DNA of 15,513 bases from assembly GCA_016865955.1 (NCBI GenBank), contig VGNW01000029.1, forward strand, positions 1-15,513, read 5' to 3'. The notes under the pieces are model-generated. The model did no database searches, was not told the origin of the DNA, and saw nothing but the letters and a program-made list of their open reading frames with translations. Both the position numbers and the translations under genes were made by a program. Below, piece by piece: positions 1 through 6,156 of the stretch; within the stretch, counting starts at the first letter, position 1; the number at the start of each line of letters is the position of its first letter. The stretch is from Chloroflexota bacterium (lineage in GTDB: Bacteria > Chloroflexota > Dehalococcoidia > SZUA-161).

Positions 1-1065
1 CAGCAGCGGCGCCATCCCTTTGAAATCGGGGCCTGACACGCCCGGCGGCGTTGCCTCCGCCTGCCCGCGCAGTTCCGTGACGACCCTCTGCGTCTCGCTT
101 TCGTAGTCACGATAGCCTTCGACGGCTTTCACCAGATTGGGAATCAAATCATGCCGCCGTTTGAGCTGCACATCCACCTGCGACCAGCCCTGTTTCATCC
201 TGTTGCGGAGATTGATCAGGCTGTTGTACACAGTCCACACCCAGCCGGCAGCCAGCACCGCCAGGAATCCGGCAGAGGCTATAACGAAAGGCTGCCAGCT
301 CAACCCCGCGTTGTCGCTCAGAATATGCTGAGCTACCGCGCCGCCGATAGCGCACATCAACCCGAGCACGAGAAACACCCAGAACCAGCGACCGTACCCG
401 GCGCTGACCTGCTTCTCGGTGCGGGTGGAGATGAGAAACATGGGGGCATTTTTATCGTGAGCAATTTCAGCCGCGACCACATCCTGTCGTTCCCTTGCCT
501 GCCCCACCACATACAGCGCAGTATGAAGGGGCAGCGCAGTCTCGTGGAAACGCCGCTTATGGGTGGAGTTGGCTATCTCGCTCTGCGGACCTTTGCCAAA
601 GTATAGAGGGCTGCTCCGCGAAGCGGTCTCGTCGAACGTTTCGACGCCATGGATTTTAGCGCCGTCAGGCACGATGCGTATGATGCCGGTATCGTCCTTC
701 AGATAGAAGGGGATAGACTGGCTGTCTCCCGCTACCTTCGTCCAGCCGCTCTCCGTGCGCGTGCGGGTCTGGGTGCGCCCCTTGGAGTCGGTATAGGTCT
801 CCGTTACCGTCCTCGACCAGTGCTCCTCAACCTGCCAGTCATACTGTACGCAGGAAGCGCCCGCCAGATAAGAGGTCAGCGGCGTCTCGCTTTCGGCGGT
901 GCCCTTGAGTTCGGCCAGGCCGATGAATACGCCCTGCGTCTTCGATGTGGGGAGGTCATCGATGAGACGCTTGCGCCGCAGCGCCCAGAATACGCCAACC
1001 AGGCAGCCCAGAGCGGCGAGGCTGCCGAGGACAACCGATAACAGAGTGAAAATTCCCGAATCCAC
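1..1065 (-). CDS. Membrane protein: GIDE-like domain fused to LemA domain (C-terminus beyond window)
   Basis: The frame is open from a GTG at 1065 to the window edge: 355 residues with no stop, so the C-terminus is missing. Residues 5-29 form a transmembrane segment followed by the basic run RRKR. Residues about 45-215 resemble the GIDE/BAM (E3 ligase-like) module (GVFIGLAELKGTA at 45-57, then LAGASCVQYDWQVEEHW at 67-83). Two further membrane helices lie at about 227-249 and 259-280. A typical LemA start follows, with YNSLINLRN (280-288), QGWSQVDVQLKRRHDLIPNL (292-311) and VKAVEGY. No RING finger is visible. The role is unknown; LemA and GIDE proteins are envelope or membrane-stress associated at best. 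A stop (TGA) lies two codons upstream, so GTG is the first possible start. There is no Shine-Dalgarno sequence; a promoter ends 6 nt before the start. The domain reading rests on motif recognition without a profile search. Confidence 0.85.
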   Translation of the reverse strand, partial: MDSGIFTLLSVVLGSLAALGCLVGVFWALRRKRLIDDLPTSKTQGVFIGLAELKGTAESETPLTSYLAGASCVQYDWQVEEHWSRTVTETYTDSKGRTQTRTRTESGWTKVAGDSQSIPFYLKDDTGIIRIVPDGAKIHGVETFDETASRSSPLYFGKGPQSEIANSTHKRRFHETALPLHTALYVVGQARERQDVVAAEIAHDKNAPMFLISTRTEKQVSAGYGRWFWVFLVLGLMCAIGGAVAQHILSDNAGLSWQPFVIASAGFLAVLAAGWVWTVYNSLINLRNRMKQGWSQVDVQLKRRHDLIPNLVKAVEGYRDYESETQRVVTELRGQAEATPPGVSGPDFKGMAPLL

Positions 1066-1071
1066 GCATCA

Positions 1072-1101
1072 ATTGTAAGCCACAAACGAGCCCTCGGTCA
1101 A
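1072..1101 (-). promoter_or_regulatory. Promoter of the GIDE-LemA gene, probably leaderless
   Basis: On the minus strand a -35 TTGACC (1096-1101) is separated by 18 nt from a -10 TACAAT (1072-1077). Only six bases lie between the -10 and the GTG start at 1065, so the expected transcription start falls at or next to the start codon. This fits the absence of a ribosome binding site. The assignment is by consensus only. Confidence 0.5.
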
Positions 1102-1180
1102 AACCACTTCCCCGCTCGCTGCTTCCTTCGCTCGCTGGGGATGATAGCATCACACAAGGAGCTAAAGGGGGGAAAGCTGT

Positions 1181-1222
1181 TGGGCGATGAAGGTCTTGAA
1201 CCTCCGACTTTCTGTGCGTAAA
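1181..1222 (-). pseudogene. 3' fragment of tRNA-Val, displaced copy
   Basis: This 42-bp stretch matches the intact tRNA-Val (2431-2506) from the anticodon loop (TTTAC) to the discriminator base, 38 of 42 identical and in the same orientation. All four differences are transitions. The encoded CCA is not kept (ACA instead), and the 5' half of the tRNA is absent. A 3' tRNA half as direct repeat of a complete tRNA is the classic footprint of site-specific integration into a tRNA gene, with this end as the distal attachment site. It could also be a simple segmental duplication. Confidence 0.75.
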
Positions 1223-1321
1223 TGTGATTGAAGCTGTGCTGCCTTATACTGTAAAGTGTTATTTCAGCTCCCAAATATGGCTCTTAAGTCTTACCATATA
1301 CTGGAAAATGATGTGTCATGT

Positions 1322-1339
1322 CGTTGAGTATGTTTGACA
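1322..1339. repeat. 18-bp direct repeat, copy 1 (left of SDR)
   Basis: CGTTGAGTATGTTTGACA here matches 17 of 18 bases with CGTTGAGAATGTTTGACA at 2356-2373, in the same orientation. The pair brackets the frameshifted SDR gene inside the tRNA-Val islet. On the other strand it reads TGTCAAACAT..., a TGT-initial sequence that could be a degenerate insertion-sequence end, but no transposase is present and I cannot assign a family. Confidence 0.5.
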
Positions 1340-1466
1340 AATGTTTTACACTTCTATTCACAGCATGAAGCACTACAAAAAACCGTGCAATCTAGCTGTA
1401 GAATGCAAAGGTAAAAGCCAGGCTAGATAGTACTGCTTCTGAGCAAACCGTGCTTCCAAGGTTATA

Positions 1467-2251
1467 TCATTCTCCCATGACCTTGGAGAACATATATCTT
1501 GCGACTGATCTCGATAGTCTCGGGGAGAAACCAAATATTGCATTTGTCAGACCAGGAGCAACAAATGTTTTGCCTTTTTTCAGAGCATTAAAGCCAGACT
1601 TCGCAACCTTGGCAGCATCCATCTTCCTCATTTTCGCGGCTTTTGATTGTGGTGGGAAATTCCCTCTCTCATAGAATTTTGTTTGTACGACCCCTGGGCA
1701 CAGACAAGTAATGGTAATCCCTGTTCCACGGAGTTCTGTCGCCAGTGCTTCTGAAAAACTCAGGACGAAAGATTTACTGGCTGCATAGAGAGACGATTTT
1801 GGGACGGGGATGAAAGCAACCATAGAAGATACATTCAGAATCTTGCCTGAATTGCTTTTCAGCATCTTCATGAGGAACAATTTGGTTAAACAGGTCAGTG
1901 AAGTAATATTAACCTGTAGCATCTCGAGTTCTTCGTGCAGGTTTGTTTCGGAAAAGTTGCCATAGATATCATAACCGGCATTATTCACAAGTACGTCCGC
2001 ATCAATATGTTCTTTCTCAAGTTCAGCTAATAGCTCTTGTGGCGCTTCTGGCTTGGACAGGTCTTTGACCAATACCTTTACCTTCGTTCCATGTTTGTTC
2101 TCAAGCTCCTTCTTTAAGTCCTCAAGCCTATATCTGCTTCTTCCACAACCACGATGTTCTTTCCATCCTCAGCAAATAGCTTAGCCAGCTCATAACCGAT
2201 ACCGCTAGAAGCTCCAGTCACAAGGGCGTACCTATCCTTGCTGCCTATCAT
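1467..2251 (-). pseudogene. Short-chain dehydrogenase/reductase, frameshifted
   Basis: An SDR-family NAD(P)-dependent oxidoreductase split by one frameshift. From ATG at 2251, preceded by a strong GGAGG 5 nt upstream, the frame gives MIGSKDRYALVTGASSGIGY with the TGASSGIG cofactor motif (residues 12-19). It runs to VVVEEADIGLRT and stops. The remainder (RSRYRLEDLKKELENKHGT, then NNAG, NVSSM and the catalytic YAASK) continues in another frame to a stop at 1467. The two frames differ by what a single-base deletion near 2137-2145 would cause. A separate 201-residue frame from TTG 2072 would lack the Rossmann cofactor motif. With the base restored, the length (about 260 residues) is normal for the family. 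The gene is AT-richer than its surroundings (for example 22/60 G+C at 1861-1920 against 35/60 at 3121-3180), suggesting acquisition. An assembly error in a single base cannot be excluded. Confidence 0.8.
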
Positions 2252-2355
2252 ATCGCCTCCTTTCCAGAAGATTACTATAATTCTTGCGACATTCTACCGC
2301 GCAATGTGTACTATCACAAGAAGTCCATAGTCCACCGTTTCGTGCTACCCCGTGA

Positions 2356-2373
2356 CGTTGAGAATGTTTGACA
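2356..2373. repeat. 18-bp direct repeat, copy 2 (right of SDR)
   Basis: CGTTGAGAATGTTTGACA, 17/18 identical to the copy at 1322-1339 and in the same orientation. It lies between the SDR ribosome binding site and the tRNA terminator. Confidence 0.5.
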
Positions 2374-2376
2374 CTT

Positions 2377-2412
2377 GAAAATAAATAAGCCCCTGGTTGT
2401 GTCCAGAGGCTT
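2377..2412 (-). terminator. Rho-independent terminator of the tRNA operon
   Basis: On the minus strand, AAGCCTCTGG and CCAGGGGCTT (2403-2412 and 2387-2396) pair into a 10-bp stem with one G-U pair and a six-base loop, followed by ATTTATTTTC. It lies 18 nt beyond the tRNA-Val CCA and before the SDR gene. The + strand side also ends in AATTTT, so it may work in both directions. Confidence 0.75.
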
Positions 2413-2430
2413 AATTTTACGTTTAAAAAA

Positions 2431-2506
2431 TGGTGGGCGATGGAGGTCTCGAACCTCCGACCTTCTGTGTGTAAAACAGACGCTCTAACCGCTGAGCTAA
2501 TCGCCC
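2431..2506 (-). tRNA. tRNA-Val (anticodon TAC)
   Basis: 76 nt with complete cloverleaf: acceptor GGGCGAT/ATCGCCC, D arm GCTC...GAGC, anticodon stem TCTGT/ACAGA around loop TTTACAC (anticodon TAC, reads GUA), and T arm GGAGG/CCTCC around TTCGAGA. Discriminator A and an encoded CCA at 2431-2433. It is last in the tRNA cluster, 3 nt after tRNA-Arg. A 42-bp copy of its 3' half lies at 1181-1222. Confidence 0.96.
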
Positions 2507-2509
2507 ACA

Positions 2510-2586
2510 TGGCGCGCTTGGCGGGACTCGAACCCGCGGCCTTAGCCTCCGCAGGGCTACGCTCTATCCAATTGAGCTACAAGCGC
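2510..2586 (-). tRNA. tRNA-Arg (anticodon GCG)
   Basis: 77 nt: acceptor GCGCTTG/CAAGCGC, D arm GCTC/GAGC with A in the D loop as expected for arginine tRNAs, anticodon stem TAGCC/GGCTA around loop CTGCGGA (anticodon GCG), T arm GCGGG/CCCGC around TTCGAGT, discriminator G and encoded CCA (2510-2512). Bacteria usually read CGU/CGC with a tRNA-Arg of anticodon ACG edited to inosine; here position 34 is encoded as G. Confidence 0.93.
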
Positions 2587-2600
2587 GTTTTCTCTTTTGT

Positions 2601-2627
2601 GGGTAGGTTGGAGCACCTGCTCCAACC
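2601..2627. repeat. 27-bp hairpin repeat, copy 1
   Basis: GGGTA followed by the perfect inverted repeat GGTTGGAGCA-CC-TGCTCCAACC. A 24/27 identical copy in the same orientation lies at 14538-14564, showing that this is a dispersed genomic repeat. It sits just upstream of tRNA-Arg (which is read leftward). Confidence 0.75.
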
Positions 2628-2642
2628 AATTATCCGCCTTCA

Positions 2643-2661
2643 CCCCCTTTAGAAAAGGGGG
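2643..2661. repeat. CCCCCTTT hairpin between tRNA genes
   Basis: CCCCCTTT-AGA-AAAGGGGG forms a perfect 8-bp stem with a three-base loop, in the spacer between tRNA-Leu and tRNA-Arg. There is no T-run after it on the minus strand, so it is not a typical terminator. It resembles the CCCCC/GGGGG hairpins in the typA leader. Confidence 0.6.
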
Positions 2662-2672
2662 AAAGAGGCATC

Positions 2673-2692
2673 GGGCACAGTGCACTGTGCCC
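2673..2692. repeat. Perfect 20-bp palindrome with GGGCAC arms
   Basis: GGGCACAGTG followed directly by its reverse complement, then CTACA. The GGGC...GCCCCTA layout matches the 26-bp palindrome at 10031-10056, so both look like members of one intergenic palindrome family. Confidence 0.7.
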
Positions 2693-2697
2693 CTACA

Positions 2698-2730
2698 TTT
2701 TCATTTTTCAATTTGCACTTTGCCATTTCA
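2698..2730. repeat. T-rich TTTTCAATTTGCA-type repeat, copy 1
   Basis: A low-complexity run built from words such as TTTTTCAATTTGCA. Closely similar runs lie at 4653-4693 and 10134-10170, all T-rich on the + strand and all intergenic, whichever way the flanking genes point. Confidence 0.6.
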
Positions 2731-2731
2731 A

Positions 2732-2817
2732 TGGTGCCGAGGGTGAGATTTGAACTCACACGTCCTTTCGAACACTACGCCCTGAACGTAGCGCGTCTGC
2801 CATTCCGCCACCTCGGC
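2732..2817 (-). tRNA. tRNA-Leu (anticodon CAG)
   Basis: 86 nt with a class II long variable arm. The acceptor is GCCGAGG/CCTCGGC, anticodon stem CTACG/CGTAG around TTCAGGG (anticodon CAG, reads CUG), T arm GTGAG/CTCAC around TTCAAAT, discriminator A, encoded CCA at 2732-2734. It is first in the leftward tRNA cluster and lies directly under a strong promoter. Confidence 0.96.
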
Positions 2818-2829
2818 ATACCACATGCA

Positions 2830-2858
2830 ATTATAGCGTGTCGGTTTATGAGGGTCAA
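2830..2858 (-). promoter_or_regulatory. Promoter of the tRNA-Leu (tRNA cluster)
   Basis: Minus-strand TTGACC (2853-2858), 17-nt spacer and perfect TATAAT (2830-2835). The tRNA-Leu 5' end is 12 nt beyond the -10, leaving a short leader of about 5 nt. I see no separate good promoter before tRNA-Arg/Val, so they may depend on read-through from here. Confidence 0.8.
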
Positions 2859-2879
2859 ACACTGGGGAGCTAGCAGCAG

Positions 2880-4073
2880 TCAGCGATACCGCTCTACGAA
2901 GCGCCCCATGCGGCGGAGCGCTTCCTCTATATCGGCAAGCGCCGTGGCATAGCAGCAGCGCACATAGCCCTCTCCGCACTCACCGAAGGCTGAGCCGGGA
3001 ACCACCGCTACCTTCTCCTCGACCAGAAGTTTTTCGGCAAACTCGTTCGAGGAGAGTCCGGTAACCTTCACCGAGGGGAAACAGTAGAACGCGCCCTTGG
3101 GCTCGAAGCAGGCTAACCCGATGTCGTTGAACCCTTTGACCATGACACGACGGCGCCGGTCATAGTCGGCGACCATCTCCAGACATGCGTCCTCTCCGGA
3201 TTTCAGAGCCTCGATAGCCGCCATCTGCCCCATTATCGGGGCGCAGAGCATGGTATATTGATGCACCTTGGTCATCGCCTCTATAATCTCGGGGCTGGCG
3301 GCAGCGTATCCCACGCGCCATCCCGTCATAGCGTATGCCTTGGAGAACCCGCCCAGCAGTATGGTGCGTTCCTGCATCTGGGGAAGGGTGGCTGCACATG
3401 TGTGCTCGATGCCGTACACCAGGCGGGCATATATCTCATCGGAGACCATTATCAGGTCGTGTTTCTTAGCCACCTCGGCAATCGCACCTAATTCCCTGCG
3501 GCTCAGAACCGTACCCGTGGGATTATTGGGATAGCCGACGAGGATGGCTTTGGTGCGCTCGGTTACGCGCCTCTCCATATCAGCAGCCTTCACCTTGAAC
3601 TCGTTCGCCACCGAGGTCGGGACGGGGACGAATACACCTCCGGCGAGCACGGTGCAGGGCTGATAAGATACATAGCTGGGCTCGGGACAGAGAACCTCGT
3701 CTCTGGGATTAAGGATAGACCTCAGGGCGAGGTCAAGCCCCTCGCTTACGCCCACAGTGATGAGAATTTCGGTTGCCGGGTCGTACTTCAGACCGTACTG
3801 GGCATTAAGGGAACGTGCGATTTCCTGTCTGAGCTCCAGCATGCCGCGGTTCGAGGTATACATCGTATACCCCTTCTCGAGGCTGTAGATGCCCGCCTCG
3901 CTGATATGCCACGGCGTGGTGAAATCAGGCTCGCCCACGCCCAGGGAGATAGCGCCTTCCATAGTGGTAAGAAGGTCGAAGAATTTTCTGATGCCCGAAG
4001 GCGAAATCCCCGCCACGCGGTGCGAGACAACGCTGCGGGAACGTTTGGAGTTAACCGAGGTTCTGGCAGACAT
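2880..4073 (-). CDS. Class I/II PLP-dependent aminotransferase (aspartate aminotransferase-like)
   Basis: 397 residues, the usual length of fold-type I aminotransferases. Motifs: GVGEPDF (45-51), YPNNPTG (181-187, Asn184), SDEIYARL with Asp212 and Tyr215, the PLP lysine Lys245 in GGFSKAYAMTGWRVGY, and Arg372 (YVRCCYA) for the substrate carboxylate. It transfers an amino group from an amino acid to a 2-oxo acid in the cytoplasm; the exact substrate cannot be read from sequence. Its ATG at 4073 has GGAGG 8 nt upstream. It starts 16 nt after the stop of the Lrp-type regulator, so the two form an operon and the regulator may sense this enzyme's amino-acid substrate. This pairing is an inference. 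Confidence 0.9.
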   Translation of the reverse strand: MSARTSVNSKRSRSVVSHRVAGISPSGIRKFFDLLTTMEGAISLGVGEPDFTTPWHISEAGIYSLEKGYTMYTSNRGMLELRQEIARSLNAQYGLKYDPATEILITVGVSEGLDLALRSILNPRDEVLCPEPSYVSYQPCTVLAGGVFVPVPTSVANEFKVKAADMERRVTERTKAILVGYPNNPTGTVLSRRELGAIAEVAKKHDLIMVSDEIYARLVYGIEHTCAATLPQMQERTILLGGFSKAYAMTGWRVGYAAASPEIIEAMTKVHQYTMLCAPIMGQMAAIEALKSGEDACLEMVADYDRRRRVMVKGFNDIGLACFEPKGAFYCFPSVKVTGLSSNEFAEKLLVEEKVAVVPGSAFGECGEGYVRCCYATALADIEEALRRMGRFVERYR

Positions 4074-4089
4074 ATATAAGCCTCCTCTG

Positions 4090-4575
4090 CTAGAAGGTCA
4101 GCGGTTGACGCTTTCCCTTCTCTCCGCCGCTGTCTAAAATCTCCCCGTCTTCTTTATATCTCTTGAGCAGAAAGTGAGTGACCGTACCCTGCACCGATTC
4201 CAGGGTAGCCAGCTTCTGCCAGACGAACGCCGCCGTCTCGTGCATGGTCTTGCCCACGACCAGTACAGCCAGGTCGTAAGTGCCCGAGACCAGATATACC
4301 GTCCTCACCTCCGGGAAACGGTAGATACGCTCGGCAATGGCATCGAAGCCCACATTCCTCTGAGGCTGGATTTTGACCTCGATGAGCGCCTGCACCTCTT
4401 CCTCGCCGAGCCTCTCCCAGTTGACTATCGTCTTGTATTTGACGATGACGCGTTCTTTCTCCGCCTTCTCGATGGATTTCTCGACCTCTTTCACAGGCAG
4501 ACTGGTCATGGTGGCTATTTGCTGCGGTGTTGCTCTGGCGTCCTTCTCCAGTATTTTGAGCACTTCCTTGTTCAT
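4090..4575 (-). CDS. Lrp/AsnC-family transcriptional regulator
   Basis: 161 residues from ATG 4575. The N-terminal winged helix covers about residues 1-50 (MNKEVLKILEKDARATPQQIATMTSLPVKEVEKSIEKAEKERVI) and a RAM-type ligand domain follows (VQALIEVKIQPQRNVGFDAI, then PEVRTVYLVSGTYDLAVLVVG). Family members bind amino acids or relatives and act as dimers or octamers. The purine-rich GGGGGTGG lies just upstream of 4575. The open frame extends further to 4677, but that extension translates the T-rich repeat and is rejected. It is followed after 16 nt by the aminotransferase gene; gatA ends 118 nt upstream in the same direction. It may be co-transcribed with gatA or have its own promoter; I see no clear one. 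Confidence 0.88.
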   Translation of the reverse strand: MNKEVLKILEKDARATPQQIATMTSLPVKEVEKSIEKAEKERVIVKYKTIVNWERLGEEEVQALIEVKIQPQRNVGFDAIAERIYRFPEVRTVYLVSGTYDLAVLVVGKTMHETAAFVWQKLATLESVQGTVTHFLLKRYKEDGEILDSGGEKGKRQPLTF

Positions 4576-4652
4576 GATTTGACCACCCCCTCTGAGATAA
4601 ATCCGGTTATTATTTCCAGACTCTGAAACAGCACTAAAAGTTCCGCTCCTCT

Positions 4653-4693
4653 GCATTTTCCATTTTTCATTTTGCAATTTTCAATTTGCATTT
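4653..4693. repeat. T-rich TTTTCAATTTGCA-type repeat, copy 2
   Basis: A run of TTTTCC/TTTTTCA/TTTTGCAA/TTTTCAATTTGCA words reaching the gatA stop codon. Related to 2698-2730 and 10134-10170. Confidence 0.6.
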
Positions 4694-6151
4694 CTAGAGC
4701 TTTGGTCTCTCCTTATGCCATTCCGTCGCCTGCTCATAGGCATAGGCAACCCGGAACAATGTCTCCTCGGAGAAAGGCTTGCCGATAATCTGCAAGCCTG
4801 CGGGCAAGCCATCGACAAATCCTGCGGGCACCGATATTCCGGGTATTCCCGCGATATTCATCGGCATGGTGCAGACATCGCTCAGATACATCTGAATCGG
4901 CACGTCCGTCTTCTCACCGATGCGGAACGGCACGGTGGGAGAAGTCGGCGTAACCAGCGCATCGCATCTGGTGAAAGCCGCAGCGAACTCACGGCTTATC
5001 AATGTGCGCACCTTCTGCGCCTTGACATAGTAAGCCTCGTAGTACCCCGCAGAGAGAGCGTACGTCCCCAGCATGATGCGCCGCTTCACCTCCGCGCCGA
5101 AGCCGTATTGGCGGGTCTTCTCCATGGCATCCCACATATTCTCAGCTTCCCTCGCCGAGAAGCCGTATTTAACACCATCGTAGCGCGCCAGGTTCGCCAT
5201 CGCCTCCGAAGGCGCAATGATATAGTAGCACGCCAGTGCATAGGGCGTAGAGGGCAGCGAGATTTCCCAGTCGATTTTTGCGCCAAGTTCCTCAAGTTTA
5301 GCAATAGCTTTCTTTATCGCCTGCTCTACACCCTTCTCCATACCCTTGACGAAATATTCCCTGGGCACGCCCAGACGCATTCCTTTAAGGTCGGGGATCA
5401 GTGACTTCGTATAGTCCGGCACCGCCTGATTGACCGACGTGGAATCTCGCGGGTCATGCCCCGCGATGATATTCATCACCAGCGCACAGTCGGTCACATC
5501 CCTGGTCAGTGGCCCTATCTGGTCTAAGGAGCTGGCAAAGGCAACCAGTCCGTATCTCGAAACGCGTCCGTAGGTTGGCTTCAGACCCACCACGCTGCAA
5601 AAGCCCGCAGGCTGGCGGATGCTGCCGCCCGTATCCGAGCCCAGGGCATAGACAGCCTCGCCTGCCGACACCGATGCCGCCGAGCCGCCGCTGCTGCCCC
5701 CGGGGACCCGTTCCAAATCCCAGGGGTTGTGCGTGGTAAAGAAAGCGGAGTTCTCCGTTGACGAACCCATAGCGAATTCATCCATATTCCCCTTGCCCAC
5801 CATCACCATTCCCGCCGACTTCAGTCTCTCCACCACGGTAGCATCGTAAGGAGGCACGAAGCTCTCCAGCATCTTCGAAGAGCAGGTGGTCTTCACGCCT
5901 CTGGTGCACATGTTATCCTTTATCAGCGCCGGAATCCCGGTTAATGGAGAGGCATTTCCAGCTTTTATGCGCTCATCGGCCTTTTTTGCCTGAACCAGGG
6001 CTACGTCGTCAGTTACGGTGACGAACGCTCGCACCTTGGCATCCACAGCATGAATGCGTTCCAGCACGGCTTTAGTAAGTTCCATCGAGGACAGTTCGCG
6101 CTTCTTGAGCAGCTCGTGCGCCTCATGAATTGTAAGGTCGTGTCTTTGCAT
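4694..6151 (-). CDS. gatA: Asp-tRNA(Asn)/Glu-tRNA(Gln) amidotransferase subunit A
   Basis: 485 residues, normal for GatA. It is the glutaminase subunit of GatCAB, which releases ammonia used to convert misacylated Glu-tRNA(Gln) and Asp-tRNA(Asn) to Gln- and Asn-tRNA in the cytoplasm. The amidase-signature triad is complete: Lys78 (ALIKDN), cis-Ser153 in PGGSSGGSA and nucleophile Ser177 in GSDTGGSIRQPA. Downstream PTYGRVSRYGLVAFASSLDQIGP is also characteristic. The ATG at 6151 follows the stop of the acyl-CoA synthetase gene by 5 nt; an AGGA overlapping that stop codon serves as a short ribosome binding site. gatC is two genes upstream, and gatB is not in the window. Confidence 0.96.
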   Translation of the reverse strand: MQRHDLTIHEAHELLKKRELSSMELTKAVLERIHAVDAKVRAFVTVTDDVALVQAKKADERIKAGNASPLTGIPALIKDNMCTRGVKTTCSSKMLESFVPPYDATVVERLKSAGMVMVGKGNMDEFAMGSSTENSAFFTTHNPWDLERVPGGSSGGSAASVSAGEAVYALGSDTGGSIRQPAGFCSVVGLKPTYGRVSRYGLVAFASSLDQIGPLTRDVTDCALVMNIIAGHDPRDSTSVNQAVPDYTKSLIPDLKGMRLGVPREYFVKGMEKGVEQAIKKAIAKLEELGAKIDWEISLPSTPYALACYYIIAPSEAMANLARYDGVKYGFSAREAENMWDAMEKTRQYGFGAEVKRRIMLGTYALSAGYYEAYYVKAQKVRTLISREFAAAFTRCDALVTPTSPTVPFRIGEKTDVPIQMYLSDVCTMPMNIAGIPGISVPAGFVDGLPAGLQIIGKPFSEETLFRVAYAYEQATEWHKERPKL

Positions 6152-6156
6152 ATTTC

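Larger units (their letters stand above)
1066..1466. other. Intergenic stretch with decayed DNA and no gene
   Basis: About 400 bp without a credible coding frame. It holds the promoter at 1072-1101, a GC-rich segment with two copies of CGCTCGCT near 1110-1140, the tRNA-Val 3' fragment at 1181-1222, and AT-rich sequence from about 1225 to the end of the SDR gene. That AT-rich part contains one copy of an 18-bp repeat (1322-1339). I see no RNA gene or transposase remnant in it. Confidence 0.6.

Noticed and set aside
649..1041. + strand frames in the first kilobase
   Set aside because: They are shadows of the minus-strand GIDE-LemA gene, which has a continuous 355-codon frame with clear domains.
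1467..2072. SDR gene as a complete 201-residue protein from TTG 2072
   Set aside because: It would lack the Rossmann cofactor motif, which is present just upstream in another frame behind a strong GGAGG.
4576..4677. N-terminal extension of the Lrp regulator
   Set aside because: The extension is repeat-derived; ATG 4575 has a purine-rich ribosome binding site and fits the family start.
4715..5404. 229-residue + strand frame
   Set aside because: It is antisense to gatA, whose full amidase signature is present; no family features.
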